From the NCBI RefSeq assembly GCF_004917065.1, contig NZ_SSYA01000002.1:1-64000 (forward strand): DNA of 64,000 nucleotides, written 5' to 3'. The DNA comes from Geomonas ferrireducens (GTDB lineage: Bacteria > Desulfobacterota > Desulfuromonadia > Geobacterales > Geobacteraceae). The position numbers and the translations under genes are program-made. The notes under the pieces were generated by a model. It saw only the letters and a program-made list of their open reading frames with translations. It searched no databases and had not been told where the DNA came from. Below are positions 50,685 through 59,039 of the stretch, piece by piece (positions within the stretch are counted from its first letter, which is position 1; each line of letters begins with the position of its first letter).

Positions 50685-51566
50685 TCACCACCCCATCCTG
50701 TAGTCCACACTGACGCCGCTGTCTGCGCCTGTGAGGACACCGAGCCTGCCTGCGGCTCCTTCAACCAGCATATCCACCAGCTTGCCCTTCTTCTTCGGGG
50801 TCCGGATCAGCCGCGGCTCCCCTTTGATGCCGCCCAGGCGTGCCGCCTCGTCGACGGCGTCCTGCATGGAACCGATGCGGTCCACAAGCTTCAGGGCGAG
50901 CGCCTGTTCTCCCGAAAAGATCCTGCCGTCGGCGATGGTGCGCACCGTCTCCTCGGGGAGCTTTCTCCCCTGTGCCACCGCCTTCACGAACTGGCTGTGG
51001 GTCGAGTCGATCACCCCCTGGAGCATGGCCCTCTCCTCGTCGGTCATGGCGCGGGCCGGCGAACCGGTGTCCTTGAACTTGCCGGTCTTGATGGTGTAGG
51101 CCTTCATGCCGACCTTGTCCATGAGCCCCTCGATGTTGGAGAACTTCATCAGGACGCCGATGCTACCGGTAATGGTGCCGGGATTAGCATAGATGAGGGT
51201 GGCCGGAGCGGAGACGTAGTACCCACCGGAGGCTGCGACACTCCCCATGGAGACCACCACCTTCTTCGTTTTGGTGAGATCCTTCACCGCCGCGTAGATC
51301 TCCTGCGAGGGGCCGACCACGCCGCCCGGAGAATCGACGCGGAAGACGACCGCCTTCACGTGCTCGTCCTTTTTCATGCTGCGCAGCTGCCGTATCACCT
51401 CCTGCCCGTCGATGATGGCACCCTTGAGTTCCACGACGCCGACCCCGTCGCCGCCGGCCAAGGTGTCGTCATCGCCTATGAGGGCGCTGACCACCGCGAC
51501 ACAGGCAGCGAAAAGCAAAGACAATCCAAGAACCAGGGCGAGGATCCATAACAGCCACTTCTTCAT
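50685..51566 (-). CDS. sppA: signal peptide peptidase SppA (short form)
   Basis: 293 residues. One N-terminal membrane helix (WLLWILALVLGLSLLFAAC) anchors a single ClpP-like protease domain: VVFRVDSPGGVVGPSQEIY, SMGSVAASGGYYVSAPA with the nucleophile Ser, and KTGKFKDTGSPARAMTDEER with the general-base Lys. It degrades cleaved signal peptides at the membrane. It is first on the minus strand before yceD, 70 bp away. Confidence 0.92.
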   Translation of the reverse strand: MKKWLLWILALVLGLSLLFAACVAVVSALIGDDDTLAGGDGVGVVELKGAIIDGQEVIRQLRSMKKDEHVKAVVFRVDSPGGVVGPSQEIYAAVKDLTKTKKVVVSMGSVAASGGYYVSAPATLIYANPGTITGSIGVLMKFSNIEGLMDKVGMKAYTIKTGKFKDTGSPARAMTDEERAMLQGVIDSTHSQFVKAVAQGRKLPEETVRTIADGRIFSGEQALALKLVDRIGSMQDAVDEAARLGGIKGEPRLIRTPKKKGKLVDMLVEGAAGRLGVLTGADSGVSVDYRMGW

Positions 51567-51797
51567 GACGCCTCCGTTAGTATCGGCAATACTCGATCAC
51601 CCTTATCAAGTCAACTGTTTACAGCTTATTTTGCTTGTCATTTGCCGGGACAATGCCTATATCTGAACAAGGAAGAGCAAAGGCATGGCCCGATCAACGC
51701 CAACAACTGTACACCAAGCGCGATGCGGCGCAAAAACTTATTGTCGTGCGGCTCGGCCGGCGCCGATGTCTCTGAAGCGATAGATGTAAGAGGAATT

Positions 51798-52262
51798 ATG
51801 AGAGTACTGGTGATTTCAGACAGTCACGGCAACTACGCCCACGCCTTCAAGGCGCACCAGCAGGCGGGTCCGGTGGATCATATCGTTCATCTTGGGGACG
51901 GGTGCGAGGACGCACGCCTGATGGAGGAGGTGCTTGCGGTGCCGGTGCACCGGGTGGCGGGCAACTGCGACATGGACCGGCGCGTCCCAGCCGAGCTCAC
52001 CCTGGAATTCGGGGCGTGTCGCATCCTGGTGACGCACGGATACCGGCAGCAGGTGAAGAGCGGTCTGAAGCAGCTGATCGACCAAGGGACGAAGGTAGGC
52101 GCCTCGGTGGTGCTCTACGGCCACACGCATCAGGCGGCGGTGGAGTCGGCGCAAGGGATGCTCCTGGTCAACCCGGGGGCCCTGAAGGAGGGACTCCCCG
52201 GCAGCTACGCCATCGTCACGGTCGATGGTGCCACGGCACGCGCCGAGATTTTCCCTCTTTAG
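51798..52262 (+). CDS. YfcE/MJ0936-type metallophosphoesterase
   Basis: 154 residues from the ATG preceded by AAGAGGA, giving MRVLVISDSHGNYAHAF; the frame is open about 50 codons further upstream without protein-like sequence. DSHGN, HLGDGCED, GNCD, LVTHGYRQ and YGHTHQA are the five metal-binding motifs of calcineurin-like phosphodiesterases. It hydrolyses phosphodiesters in vitro with Mn2+; the natural substrate is unknown. Its stop overlaps that of the convergent gene by 4 bp. Confidence 0.9.
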   Translation: MRVLVISDSHGNYAHAFKAHQQAGPVDHIVHLGDGCEDARLMEEVLAVPVHRVAGNCDMDRRVPAELTLEFGACRILVTHGYRQQVKSGLKQLIDQGTKVGASVVLYGHTHQAAVESAQGMLLVNPGALKEGLPGSYAIVTVDGATARAEIFPL

Positions 52263-52648
52263 CAGCCGCAGCCGCAGTTGTGGCAGACCTTGCGGTTTTC
52301 GTCATCGGGAGGCACGGTCTCCGGCGCGAAGGCGATGCGGTTCACGGCGCGCTTTATATCCTCATGCAGGTCAAGGCGCGGGCTTTGGCCGATCACGTGC
52401 CCCACGCAGACGTTGCTGATGCCGTCGGAAGGCGAGGCGATGCGCACCGAGTTCAACAGGTCGCCGTAGCCGTTCACCTCGATCACCTGCCCGGGGTCGT
52501 CCCCAAGCTCCAGTGCGATGCCGAAGCGCTCTAGTTCCTGGGCCAGTTCCGCGAAAAATATGTCGAAGGTCACTCCCGAAAGCGGGGCTTCCCACTCGGG
52601 TTTGCTCTTGGTCCTTCCGTAACAAGTAAGTCTCATCTGTTTTGCCAT
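52259..52648 (-). CDS. hypothetical protein with cysteine-rich C terminus
   Basis: 129 residues, family not recognised. The body (ITFDIFF-like GVTFDIFFAELAQELERFGI, LELGDDPGQVIEVNGYGDLL) looks like a small alpha-beta domain, and the last six residues are CHNCGCGC, able to bind metal or a cofactor. It follows the response regulator by 24 bp, at the 3' end of the cytochrome operon. It could be a metal-binding accessory of that system, but the link rests on position only. Confidence 0.6.
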   Translation of the reverse strand: MAKQMRLTCYGRTKSKPEWEAPLSGVTFDIFFAELAQELERFGIALELGDDPGQVIEVNGYGDLLNSVRIASPSDGISNVCVGHVIGQSPRLDLHEDIKRAVNRIAFAPETVPPDDENRKVCHNCGCGC

Positions 52649-52672
52649 GCTGTGTAGCTCCTGAAGGTTCTT

Positions 52673-53062
52673 CTAATTGGCCGCGGCCTTTCTGTGCATC
52701 GAGCTGAAGATCATGTCGAGCACCGCCTTCTGCTTCGCCTCGTACTTGTTCAGGACCGCGAGACAGGTCCCCATGGGGAACTGCTCGTGCAGGTAGTCCG
52801 AGTCGCGCCCGGACAGGATGACGATCCTGTTCTTGTCCATGCCGATGGAGACGGCGTACTTGAAGATCTTTGATCCGTCCAGGGTCGGCATCTCCAGGTC
52901 AACGAGCAAAAGATCCACCTGCTCTTTCTTGAGCACGGCGAGGGCCTGCAAGGGGTCGGTACACGTTATCACTTCGAGCAGCGGGTATAGCGCATGGATC
53001 TTGTCCTTGAGCGCCCCCACGAATGCCGCGTCGTCATCCACGATTACAATCTTTCCCATCAA
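52673..53062 (-). CDS. single-domain response regulator
   Basis: 129 residues, one CheY-like receiver: KIVIVDDDAAFVGALKDKI, phospho-Asp55 in LLLVDLEMPTLDG, and RIVILSGRDSDYL. No output domain. It lies 13 bp downstream of the ABC_sub_bind-family gene and upstream of the Cys-tailed protein. No histidine kinase is in the window, so it must be phosphorylated from elsewhere. Confidence 0.88.
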   Translation of the reverse strand: MMGKIVIVDDDAAFVGALKDKIHALYPLLEVITCTDPLQALAVLKKEQVDLLLVDLEMPTLDGSKIFKYAVSIGMDKNRIVILSGRDSDYLHEQFPMGTCLAVLNKYEAKQKAVLDMIFSSMHRKAAAN

Positions 53063-53075
53063 TACCTCTATGTAT

Positions 53076-54008
53076 CTATTTAAGCACCCGGGTCGCGGCA
53101 GTGAGCACCGGGAAGGGAACGTTCAGGTCGAGCAGTCGGGCGGCCTTCAGGTTCACGATGAGATCGACCCGTTTAGGCGTGACGACGGGGAGATGCGATG
53201 CCTTCTTCCCGCTCAGGATGCGCGCCACGTAGTCGGCCGCGGCCTGCCCCTGTTCCGCGGGATCCGCCTCCAGGGAGATGAGGGCCCCTTTGTGGGCCGC
53301 CCCCGGCATCTGCGATATCACCGGGATCTTCAGCTCGTTGGCGCGATGCACGATCTTCTCGAAGAAGCGCCCCCCCGCCGTGCATTCCGTTACATAGATG
53401 CAGTCGACCCGCGTGGCCAAAAGTGTGGCGAGCGCGGCGTCGAGCCCGGCCGGTGAAGCTACGTTGGTTTCGACCAGCACCACGCCGGTCTGGGCGGCGA
53501 TTTTGCGGGCCTCCTTCAACTGGGCCATCGCCCCCTCCTCACGGCTTGCGCAGACGACCCCGAGGGTCCTGATCGGCTTCACCTCCATGGCGGTCTTAAT
53601 CAAAGTGACGAGCGGGACCTTGGAGCTCACCCCGGCGATGTTCCGGCCGCTGGAAGCCATGCTTTTGGCTACGCCGGTTTCCACCGGGCCGTACACGTCG
53701 GCGTAGACGATCGGGATGTCCTGCGCCTCGCGCAGCGCGGTCAGGGTGGCCGAGGTGCCATAGGCGACGATGACGTCGGCTCCAATGGCGTTGAACTTGC
53801 GGATACTGTTGGACCAGGAGATGAGATCCGGGTTGGGTGTCTGCGTGATGATCTCCACGTTGCTCTGGTCGTACCCCTTCTGCACCAGCGCCTTCATGAA
53901 GGCCCGGTGGGCCTCACGGTAGCGCGGCAGGTCGCACGTCAAGAGCGCCGCCACCAGTTTTCCGGCCGCGCGGGAGTCAGACGCGGGGAGAACCGAGCAG
54001 AACAGCAA
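53076..54008 (-). CDS. ABC transporter substrate-binding protein, ABC_sub_bind (PF04392) family
   Basis: About 311 residues from a TTG at 54008, a start that cuts into the signal peptide. The same frame continues upstream to 54041 as IKTVIRSILLLLLFCSVLPA, a good signal, but without ATG, GTG or TTG; a GAGGGG SD lies 6 nt before an ATC codon there. The body has the periplasmic binding fold: LISWSNSIRKFNAIGADVIV, AYGTSATLTALREAQDIPIV, IVYADVYGPVETGVAKSM and VDCIYVTECTAGGRFFE. This family is often near sensory or multiheme genes. The gene begins 15 bp after the barrel gene stop. Confidence 0.85.
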   Translation of the reverse strand: MLFCSVLPASDSRAAGKLVAALLTCDLPRYREAHRAFMKALVQKGYDQSNVEIITQTPNPDLISWSNSIRKFNAIGADVIVAYGTSATLTALREAQDIPIVYADVYGPVETGVAKSMASSGRNIAGVSSKVPLVTLIKTAMEVKPIRTLGVVCASREEGAMAQLKEARKIAAQTGVVLVETNVASPAGLDAALATLLATRVDCIYVTECTAGGRFFEKIVHRANELKIPVISQMPGAAHKGALISLEADPAEQGQAAADYVARILSGKKASHLPVVTPKRVDLIVNLKAARLLDLNVPFPVLTAATRVLK

Positions 54009-54055
54009 AAGCAGGAGTATGGATCGGATGACAGTTTTGATACGCTACCCCTCGG

Positions 54056-56341
54056 TCACCACTTGGCCGCCAGGCCGGCCACGATGGCATGCACCATCCC
54101 GTTGTACGTCTGGTAGTTGATGTTCTGGCCGTTCTTCTCGTCGTAATCCCTGAGCGTGTACTCGAGGGTCGTCGACAGTACGCGCGAGAAGCGGTACTCC
54201 CCACGGGCCGAAAGCGCGCTGATCACCGTCTCCTGCGCCGATATATCGCTGATCCCGGCGGTACTGCTCCCCGGGTACGCAGCGGAACTGAAGTCGGCAG
54301 GCGAGAAGGAGGCCCTCGAGCGTGTCTGCTGGGCCATGAGCGACAGGTCGCACTGCTCGCCCAGGGCATAGGAAACGTTCACCGTGTAGACGTGAGAACT
54401 GCTGGAAAACTGGCTGTCTGCCTCGCTTCCGACGACGACGGTGGTGAAGAACACCGGCTGCTCCACCTCGCTGTGCAGGTAGGAGTAGTTGAGCCCCACG
54501 GTCAGTTTCGGCAGCGGCATCCACCATGCGCCCACGTTCGCGTTCTCGCTGTTGCCGTGGCGCGAGGTAAGCGGCATTGCGCTGTAGTCCAGCGGATCCA
54601 GGGTATTCAGCACGAAGTGGACCACCTCGTCGTTGCGGTCGTGGCGGATGAGGGCGTGGGTGGAGACTCCCCAACGGCCGCCGGTGTAGGTCAAAAGGAG
54701 CTTCCCCTCCTGGCGCTCTTTGAACGACGCGCCGTACGCCGGGTTGTCGGTGGAGGCGTAGCTGTATTGGGCGCTGCTGCGCAGCCCCTTGAAGGGGCGG
54801 TAGTAGACGGCGAGCGAGCCGGTATGGGTCGCGGAGTGGTCCGGCAGGGCCCAGGTGGCAGGCGAAGGGAGATCGCTCACGTTGTCACGGTTCACGAAGT
54901 CGCCGCGGTATTCCCCGACGAAGGAGAGGTCGTGCCGCGGCCGGTACCAGACGGTGCCGGTGACGAGGTTGCGGGTGGTCTCAAGGGGAGCTTTGACTTG
55001 CTGGAGCGGATCGGCGAAGTTCACGCTCAAAAGCGCGCCGCGGTTGCCGTTGTCGAGCTCCTGGCGACGGTATTTCAAGGCGAAGGTGTACTCCCGGCTC
55101 GGCGTATAGGTGATGTCCCCCGCTGCGTTTTGCAGGTAAACCTTCATGTGGCGCGCGCCGGTCACGTCGGACAAATCGGAGAGGTTCTCACGCTGGTCCA
55201 CGCTGTAGGAAGCGGAGCCGACCAGACCGCCGGACAGGGAGGTATGCAGCTTGAGGGTGTGTGAGAAGAAACGGCTGTCGGGATTCTCGTTGTGCTGCTG
55301 CTCCCCACCCAGCCGCTCGAGGTTGCCGTGTATGTCGTTACGCGCGGTGTAGGTGGCGACCGGCGTAGGGAGGCGGTCCTCGAAGTACCGGATCTTGAAG
55401 TCGTAGACGAGGTCGACCGGGCCTAAATGGGCGTCGAGACCGAGGCGCCCCTCCTGGATCTGCTGGTCGATGCTGCGCGGGCGGGCGTAGACCGTGTTGG
55501 CCTCCCCCTCGAAGGAAGCGTCGGCGAAGCGCTGCTGGATGGTCCCTTCCTTCGTGTAGCGCCAGTAGCCCAGGTTCAGGTGCAGCGGGAAATTGTGCAG
55601 ACGATAACGGAAGTCGGCCCGGTCCTGAACCACGCTCACCCCGTAGCGCGCCTGCGGGTCCTGCTGCTCGGCGCTGTAGGTGGCGGACCCGGGGGCGTCG
55701 GTCCTCGGCCCCTGGAAGTTGGGAGAGAAGAGGATCTCGCGGTCCAGGTTGTGGTAGAGCGACTCCGTCCTCAGGTGCAGCCGGTAGTCACCCCGGTAAT
55801 CCATCAGCAGATCGCCGTGGTAATCGTTCTCGTTCAGATAGAAGCCTTCCAGCTCGAGGTTGGTGTCCTTCTCCATATGACGGTAGAAGAGCCCCCCGCT
55901 TCTGCTGGACTTAAGGAAGCCGTACTCGAGGGCGCGCCCGCGGTTGTCCTCGCCGAAGACGAAGTTGTAGCCGAGCGAGCCCCCCTTTCTTTCCAGCACT
56001 TCCACCTGGCGCTCGTCCTCCGGCACGTACGCCGGTTCGTCGGCCGCCTGGGAAACCGCTTCGTCCGCCGGCTCGGCTGCCGAGACGCCTGCCCCCTCCG
56101 GCGTACTTCCCGTCACATCCCCCCCCGGCTCCTCCGCCGCAGGGGTCTGCGCCGGCCCGACGGCGTCGGGCGCAGTCACCGACTTCGCAGACTCCGTCCC
56201 TTTCGCCGATACGGCTGCCTTCTCGAGGTCGCCCGACGGCAACGCGTCCAGTTCCGCCGCGGAGACGCCCCCCGCCGCCACGAGCAGCAAAAGCAGCGGT
56301 GATAGTACGGTTGATGCGAGATCAAGCGGTGTTTTCACCAT
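54056..56341 (-). CDS. MtrB/PioB-type outer-membrane beta-barrel
   Basis: 761 residues: a signal peptide (residues 1-27, LLLLLVAAGGVSA), an Ala/Glu/Pro-rich linker to about 110, then long alternating strands such as YFEDRLPTPVATYT and VYLQNAAGDITYTPSREYTF, typical of MtrB/PioB decaheme-associated porins. It ends in an aromatic (AAKW), as barrels do. Such proteins thread a multiheme cytochrome across the outer membrane for metal or electrode reduction. The cytochrome gene 15 bp upstream fits. I see no N-terminal CXXC. Confidence 0.8.
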   Translation of the reverse strand: MVKTPLDLASTVLSPLLLLLVAAGGVSAAELDALPSGDLEKAAVSAKGTESAKSVTAPDAVGPAQTPAAEEPGGDVTGSTPEGAGVSAAEPADEAVSQAADEPAYVPEDERQVEVLERKGGSLGYNFVFGEDNRGRALEYGFLKSSRSGGLFYRHMEKDTNLELEGFYLNENDYHGDLLMDYRGDYRLHLRTESLYHNLDREILFSPNFQGPRTDAPGSATYSAEQQDPQARYGVSVVQDRADFRYRLHNFPLHLNLGYWRYTKEGTIQQRFADASFEGEANTVYARPRSIDQQIQEGRLGLDAHLGPVDLVYDFKIRYFEDRLPTPVATYTARNDIHGNLERLGGEQQHNENPDSRFFSHTLKLHTSLSGGLVGSASYSVDQRENLSDLSDVTGARHMKVYLQNAAGDITYTPSREYTFALKYRRQELDNGNRGALLSVNFADPLQQVKAPLETTRNLVTGTVWYRPRHDLSFVGEYRGDFVNRDNVSDLPSPATWALPDHSATHTGSLAVYYRPFKGLRSSAQYSYASTDNPAYGASFKERQEGKLLLTYTGGRWGVSTHALIRHDRNDEVVHFVLNTLDPLDYSAMPLTSRHGNSENANVGAWWMPLPKLTVGLNYSYLHSEVEQPVFFTTVVVGSEADSQFSSSSHVYTVNVSYALGEQCDLSLMAQQTRSRASFSPADFSSAAYPGSSTAGISDISAQETVISALSARGEYRFSRVLSTTLEYTLRDYDEKNGQNINYQTYNGMVHAIVAGLAAKW

Positions 56342-56356
56342 CGGCTCCTTTCGCGC

Positions 56357-57364
56357 TTACTGCCGCAGGGTGCCCCGGCCCGTCACGGCCTGGGATGGGA
56401 TGTCGCTGCCGTGTATCTGCGAATGGCAGTCGGTGCAACGGTTCGTGTAAAGCTTTTTGAGCCCACCGCCCGGGGTATCCGTAGCGAGATGCCCGGAGTG
56501 GCACTGCAGGCAGAGAAACGGCATCGCGGCATTTAGGAGGTTGTTGTTCACCGAGCCGTGCGGGGTGTGGCAGTTCATGCAGTTCTCGGTCACGTCACCA
56601 TGCTCGAAGGCGAAGGGCCCCTGCTTCTCCATGTGGCACCTGGTGCAGGTCTCCTTCGGGGTGTTCCCCTTGAGCAGGCGGTCCTGCGTGGAGCCGTGCA
56701 CCTCGTGACAGTCGACGCAGAACATCTTCTTCTCGCGGATGGGGTGGTGCGAGAAGAGCGAGTTCTCTGCCTGGACCTCGGGATGACAGGTGAAGCACAT
56801 CTCGGACATCTGCTGCGGGCTCACCTTCTGCTGGGGTCCCTGGTGCAGCTTGTGGCAGTCGAAACAGCTCACGTCGTGCAGCGCGTGCGCGCTCGCCTTC
56901 CAGTGGCTCAGCACGGGGATCGAGGCGGCGGCGTGGCATTTGAGGCAGATGAGGGACTGGGCCTGGGCCGGAAGATGGTTGATGTCGAGGAACTTCGAGG
57001 TGTCGCACTTCCTCTTTTCCCGGGTGTTCTCCTCGCGGTCGTCGCTTAGGTGCGCGATGGCGAGGCTTCCCGGTCCGTGGCAGGACTCGCAGTTCACCAG
57101 GGGGAGCCCGGTTTCCGGCTTGATCTGTTCTCCGTGGAGGCTGTGGCTGAAGTCGTCGCTGATCTTGTCGTGGGCGTGACACTTGGAGACGCAGTTACTG
57201 GTACCGACGTACTCGGCGTCCAGGCGCCCGACAATCATCTTCTCGTATTCGCGGGTGGGGAGGATGGGCTTGCTTTGCTTTAGTTCGACACAGGAAACGG
57301 AAAGAAGGGGAACGAGCGCCAAGAGGATCGCGACTTTCATGCGGCGCAACGGATGAACGTTCAT
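56357..57364 (-). CDS. DmsE-type multiheme (ten haem motifs) c-type cytochrome, lipoprotein
   Basis: 335 residues. The signal LLALVPLLSVSC ends in a lipobox Cys. Nine CXXCH motifs (CESCH, CLKCH, CFDCH, CFTCH, CVDCH, CTRCH, CMNCH, CLQCH, CTDCH) plus an N-terminal CVSKCH, a CX3CH variant, give ten potential haems, the DmsE/MtrA count. It would carry electrons through the periplasm or into the adjacent MtrB-like barrel. Its ATG follows the ABC ATPase stop directly, with no gap. Confidence 0.88.
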   Translation of the reverse strand: MNVHPLRRMKVAILLALVPLLSVSCVELKQSKPILPTREYEKMIVGRLDAEYVGTSNCVSKCHAHDKISDDFSHSLHGEQIKPETGLPLVNCESCHGPGSLAIAHLSDDREENTREKRKCDTSKFLDINHLPAQAQSLICLKCHAAASIPVLSHWKASAHALHDVSCFDCHKLHQGPQQKVSPQQMSEMCFTCHPEVQAENSLFSHHPIREKKMFCVDCHEVHGSTQDRLLKGNTPKETCTRCHMEKQGPFAFEHGDVTENCMNCHTPHGSVNNNLLNAAMPFLCLQCHSGHLATDTPGGGLKKLYTNRCTDCHSQIHGSDIPSQAVTGRGTLRQ

Positions 57365-58198
57365 CTATTCCCCCCTTATCCCCTTCGTTGTCGTGTAGAT
57401 GAAACCGCGGACGATCGGGTTTTCGCTATTCTTGATCTCGCGCGGCGTGCCGATCTCGACCACGGAGCCGCCGTGCATCATGGCGATCCGGTCCGAGATG
57501 TAGAGCGCGAAGTTCAGGTCGTGCGTCACGATCACCGTGGTGTTCTTGGTGCTTTCCTTGAGCTTCAGGATCGTGTTGGCGAGCTCGTCCGTGGTGACCG
57601 GGTCTAGCTCGGCGGTCGGCTCGTCGTAGAGGATCAGGTCCGGGTTCATGGCGAGGGACCGGGCGATCGCCACGCGTTTTTTCATCCCGCCGGAAAGCTC
57701 CGAGGTGCGCAGCTCCTCCTTGCCGACGAGCCCCACCATCTCCAGTTTCTGCTTGATGATCTCGCGGATCTGCTGTTCCTTGCAGACACGCTTCTCCCTG
57801 AGCCACAGCCCCACGTTCTCCCCTACGGTGAGGGAGTTGAAGAGGGCCGAGGACTGGAACACCATGCTATAGCGGTAGTCTCTGGCGGCCGAGTCGGGCT
57901 TCGGGCCGAACAGGGGCAGGTCGTCGATGTAGATCTCGCCGCTGTCCGGGGTCTCCAGCTTGACGATGTGCTTTAAAAGGACGCTCTTTCCGGTACCGGA
58001 AGGTCCTATGATGCAGAAGGTTTCGCCGGCGCGGATTTCCAGGTTCACGTCCTTTAGCACGTGATTCGGGCCGAACGACTTGTTCAGTTGGTCGATCCTG
58101 ATCCCGACGCCCCTGGTGTCCTGCAGATCGACGGGGCGATTGCCGTTTTCAGGGTGAAAGAAGGAGCCGGGCAGGCCGTGTTTTAGCTTCTCGAACAT
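57365..58198 (-). CDS. Mla-type ABC transporter ATP-binding protein
   Basis: 277 residues from the ATG with AAAGGA upstream; a more upstream in-frame ATG is unlikely. Walker A GPSGTGKS (65-72), signature SELSGGMKKRVAIARSLAM, Walker B LILYDEPTAELDP and switch VIVTHDLNFAL. The closest group is the MlaF/Ttg2A family that moves phospholipids between membranes. No permease or MCE gene is beside it, so its partners lie elsewhere. Its stop touches the cytochrome start. Confidence 0.85.
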   Translation of the reverse strand: MFEKLKHGLPGSFFHPENGNRPVDLQDTRGVGIRIDQLNKSFGPNHVLKDVNLEIRAGETFCIIGPSGTGKSVLLKHIVKLETPDSGEIYIDDLPLFGPKPDSAARDYRYSMVFQSSALFNSLTVGENVGLWLREKRVCKEQQIREIIKQKLEMVGLVGKEELRTSELSGGMKKRVAIARSLAMNPDLILYDEPTAELDPVTTDELANTILKLKESTKNTTVIVTHDLNFALYISDRIAMMHGGSVVEIGTPREIKNSENPIVRGFIYTTTKGIRGE

Positions 58199-58494
58199 CC
58201 GTATCCTTTTGAGAGCGATTCTGCGTGATTGAGGCGCCGCACAGAACACCGGCTTTGCCAGTAAATTCTGTCATCTGCCGTCGCGAAGAAGCGCGCACAT
58301 ACTACCAGAGATGTGACTGTGCTGGCAAGGGGGAATATTTGAACACACTTAACGTTTACACAAGGTCCGAGCCCCTGTTCCGGCTCGGTGAAGGCGGGGG
58401 CAGTGACGTCAGGAAATACGAAGCGGACGGGCAGGTCGTTGAGCGACGTGCATGGCCGCGGGCAGGAGGCGACGCCCCCCGCCCGCCGCGATTT
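58199..58494. other. intergenic region upstream of the ABC-cytochrome operon
   Basis: No gene. It should hold the promoter of the minus-strand operon, but I see no convincing -10/-35 or sigma-54 match. Confidence 0.4.
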
Positions 58495-58899
58495 TCAGCG
58501 TTTCATCGTCTTTACGTGTTCCTTCAGCATGCAGCGGTCCATCACCACGAGGAGCCCCGCCTCGCGGGCGCGCTTGGCGGCCTCCTCATGAACCACCCCT
58601 TCCTGCAGCCAGAGCACCTTCGCCCCCTTGGCAATCGCCTGCTCGACGATCTCGGGGACGAACTCGGAACGGCGGAAGACGTCGACGATCTCCACCGCTT
58701 CCGGGATATCGGTGACGCTCGCATAGCTCTTCTCACCGAACACCTCGGGGACCGCGGGGTTCACCGGGATGATGCGATAGCCGGCCCGTTTGAGGTAGGC
58801 GGCCACCTCGTGACTTGGCTTGCCGCTATCGGGGGAAAGCCCGACGACGGCGATGGTGCGGTACTTGGTCAAGATCTCTTTGATGTCAGGAACCTGCAT
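58495..58899 (-). CDS. CoA-binding domain protein (YccU-like)
   Basis: 134 residues from the ATG with GGGAGG 6 nt upstream. TIAVVGLSPDSGKPSHEVAAYL is the CoA-binding Rossmann motif, with GYRIIPVNPAVPEVFG, VDVFRRSEFVPEIVEQAI and WLQEGVVHEEAAKRAREAGL. These proteins bind CoA but are not known enzymes; YccU acts in no defined pathway. It is 25 bp downstream of the small membrane peptide gene. Confidence 0.87.
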   Translation of the reverse strand: MQVPDIKEILTKYRTIAVVGLSPDSGKPSHEVAAYLKRAGYRIIPVNPAVPEVFGEKSYASVTDIPEAVEIVDVFRRSEFVPEIVEQAIAKGAKVLWLQEGVVHEEAAKRAREAGLLVVMDRCMLKEHVKTMKR

Positions 58900-58924
58900 G
58901 AGCACCTCCCTTAGAGCTGTATTT

Positions 58925-59020
58925 TTACCGCTTACGCATCCCGCTCACGGCGACGAAGAAGAAGATCACCCCCATGACGCCGGCGATGAATATCCAGTCT
59001 GCCGCGCTGAATCCGAACAT
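58925..59020 (-). CDS. 31-residue single-span membrane peptide
   Basis: An ATG with AAGGAGG 5 nt upstream starts a peptide that begins MFGFSAADW, continues as a hydrophobic WIFIAGVMGVIFFFVAVSG and ends MRKR, a positive-inside tail. The SD and the single membrane span are stronger than chance would suggest. It lies between the TPR gene (19 bp upstream) and the CoA-binding gene, so it is co-transcribed. It resembles small membrane regulators; no family recognised. Confidence 0.6.
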   Translation of the reverse strand: MFGFSAADWIFIAGVMGVIFFFVAVSGMRKR

Positions 59021-59039
59021 AATGCCTCCTTGGCTGTCT

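Noticed and set aside
58199-58494. Sigma-54 site (TGGCAAGGGGGAATA)
   Set aside because: The GC at -12 is missing; the match does not hold in register.
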